From a bacterium (lineage in GTDB: Bacteria > Bacteroidota > Bacteroidia > Flavobacteriales > Schleiferiaceae), in assembly GCA_016125155.1 (NCBI GenBank), contig WGMI01000037.1, forward strand, positions 32,221 through 96,220: a stretch of 64,000 nucleotides of DNA, in the 5' to 3' direction. The notes beneath the pieces are model-generated. The model ran no database searches, had not been told where the DNA came from, and saw only the letters and a program-made list of their open reading frames with translations. This document shows, one piece after another, positions 63,161 to 64,000 of this stretch (within the stretch, counting starts at the first letter, position 1; the number at the start of each line of letters is the position of its first letter). The position numbers and the translations under genes were made by a program.

Positions 63161-63985
63161 ATGGCAAAGACAAAAGTTTTAATTACGGTAAAAACCTATC
63201 CTGCCATTTCGAGTAAATATGATGAATTGGTTTGTACGGCAGGATTTCTTGAAGACGGTAGTTGGATTAGAATTTACCCTATTCAATTCCGTAAAAAATC
63301 GTTTGAGGAGCAATACAAAAAATATGATTGTATAGAAATTGACCTAGTGAAAAACACAAGCGATTTCAGAAAAGAAAGCTTTAGACCTGTTTCTTATGAC
63401 ACAGAAATAAAAATATTAGATCATTTAGATACTAATAGCAATTGGCTGTTGCGAAAGGAAATTGTATTTAATAACAAAGTCTGTACCGACATTGAAGAAC
63501 TAAAAGCAGAAGCTAAAAATAGGGCAATAATGACTTCTCTCGCTGTCTTTAAGCCAACCGAAATCGTTGATTTTACGATTGAAGAAGTAGAGAGAGAATG
63601 GGATAAAAAGAAACTCGAAAAACTAAAACAAGACAGAAGCAGTACTTTATGTACCCAAGAAGATGAAGATTTGTTTGAAGTCGTTAGAAAGCTACCATAC
63701 GAATTTTCTTACGTTTTACGTGATTGCAACGGAATACAAAGCAAAATGATGATTGAAGATTGGGAAATTGGACAACTTTATTGGAATTGTCTTTCAAGAC
63801 ACGAGGGCAACGAAGTTAAAGCTGTTGCAGACGTTAAGAAAAAGTACTTTGAAGACTTTGCAAAAACAAAAGATTTGCATTTGTTTTTAGGTACATCACA
63901 ACTTCATCATCTGACAGGTAGAAATCCTTTTATGATTATCGGAACCTTTCATCCAAAAATCAAAGCACAGACTTCCTTGTTCTAA
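63161..63985 (+). CDS. Partner protein of the DUF488 gene, unknown function
   Basis: Protein of 274 residues starting 1 nt after the DUF488 stop, in equally AT-rich DNA. The N-terminus (VLITVKTYPAISSKYDELVC, GSWIRIYPIQFRKKSFE) and the C-terminal WEIGQLYWNC, HLFLGTSQLHHL, PFMIIGTFHPK look like beta-rich, possibly OB-fold-like modules separated by a charged helical middle (about 110-165). No catalytic motif or membrane segment is evident. I cannot name the family with certainty. Tight pairing with the DUF488 gene implies a joint function. Confidence 0.7.
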   Translation: MAKTKVLITVKTYPAISSKYDELVCTAGFLEDGSWIRIYPIQFRKKSFEEQYKKYDCIEIDLVKNTSDFRKESFRPVSYDTEIKILDHLDTNSNWLLRKEIVFNNKVCTDIEELKAEAKNRAIMTSLAVFKPTEIVDFTIEEVEREWDKKKLEKLKQDRSSTLCTQEDEDLFEVVRKLPYEFSYVLRDCNGIQSKMMIEDWEIGQLYWNCLSRHEGNEVKAVADVKKKYFEDFAKTKDLHLFLGTSQLHHLTGRNPFMIIGTFHPKIKAQTSLF

Positions 63986-64000
63986 TAACGAATGACAAGA

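Overview
The window is chromosomal DNA of a moderately GC-rich member of the Bacteroidota. The signs are a complete gldK-L-M-N type IX secretion (T9SS) block with a PorP/SprF-like gene, two cell-surface proteins with T9SS C-terminal sorting domains, a DUF983/DUF2480/TraR-DksA gene complement typical of the phylum, weak Shine-Dalgarno signals, and many Bacteroidota-type -7 promoter boxes (TAnnTTTG). Order and genus cannot be fixed from the sequence alone. Most genes sit in tight, overlapping (ATGA/GTGA/TTGA) operons.

Layout. 1-5207 (minus strand) is one coupled operon: miaB, a small exported protein, a sigma-54-type activator, lptE, a coiled or TPR-like protein and secG (cut by the window edge). 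5458-14748 (plus) carries topA, a ureohydrolase-fold protein lacking metal ligands, a PorP/SprF-like outer-membrane protein and gldKLMN, closed by an intrinsic terminator. 14766-20011 holds a DAO-type oxidoreductase, a DUF983 membrane protein, an ABC-F ATPase, an M16 peptidase and an AlkD-like repair protein. 20019-23883 (minus) is sufABCD. 24250-29600 (plus) is a 1230-residue, 16-repeat T9SS adhesin-like protein, thiL and an FMN reductase; 29597-33790 (minus) has a hydrolase, a DUF616-like protein, an outer-membrane protein and an Xaa-Pro aminopeptidase. 33909-38082 (plus) is sdhCAB plus a Crp/Fnr regulator. 38142-43024 is a sulfur locus: DUF2892 and TauE/SafE genes that both carry an in-frame stop, an MBL-rhodanese protein, two single rhodaneses, a rhodanese-thioredoxin lipoprotein, then an SbtA-type bicarbonate transporter and a VOC protein. 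43026-45380 is a frameshifted T9SS surface protein. 45802-51229 is a regulator and metal-uptake region: XRE protein, DtxR/MntR-type repressor, TonB receptor, metal ABC ATPase and ZIP transporter. 51345-53883 is sufS, sufE, a SufT-like gene and DUF2480; 53880-59707 (minus) has lspA, traR/dksA, a long ileS, mscS and ridA; 59746-60726 is a ligase-associated exonuclease.

From about 60.75 kb the character changes: non-coding filler, a decayed toxin-antitoxin locus, and from about 62.2 kb strongly AT-rich DNA with a two-gene module (an N-terminal Panacea/SocA-like region joined to DUF488, plus a 274-residue partner). This end looks horizontally acquired.

Most notable observations: a recurring 23-bp inverted repeat at the start of both suf transcription units and between pepP and sdhCAB, suggesting an undescribed Fe-S-linked regulon; two adjacent sulfur-locus genes with clean in-frame stops; a DtxR-type palindrome placed on a textbook promoter in front of the TonB receptor; -7 boxes only 4-5 nt from start codons (leaderless mRNAs); and the AT-rich two-gene module at the right end.
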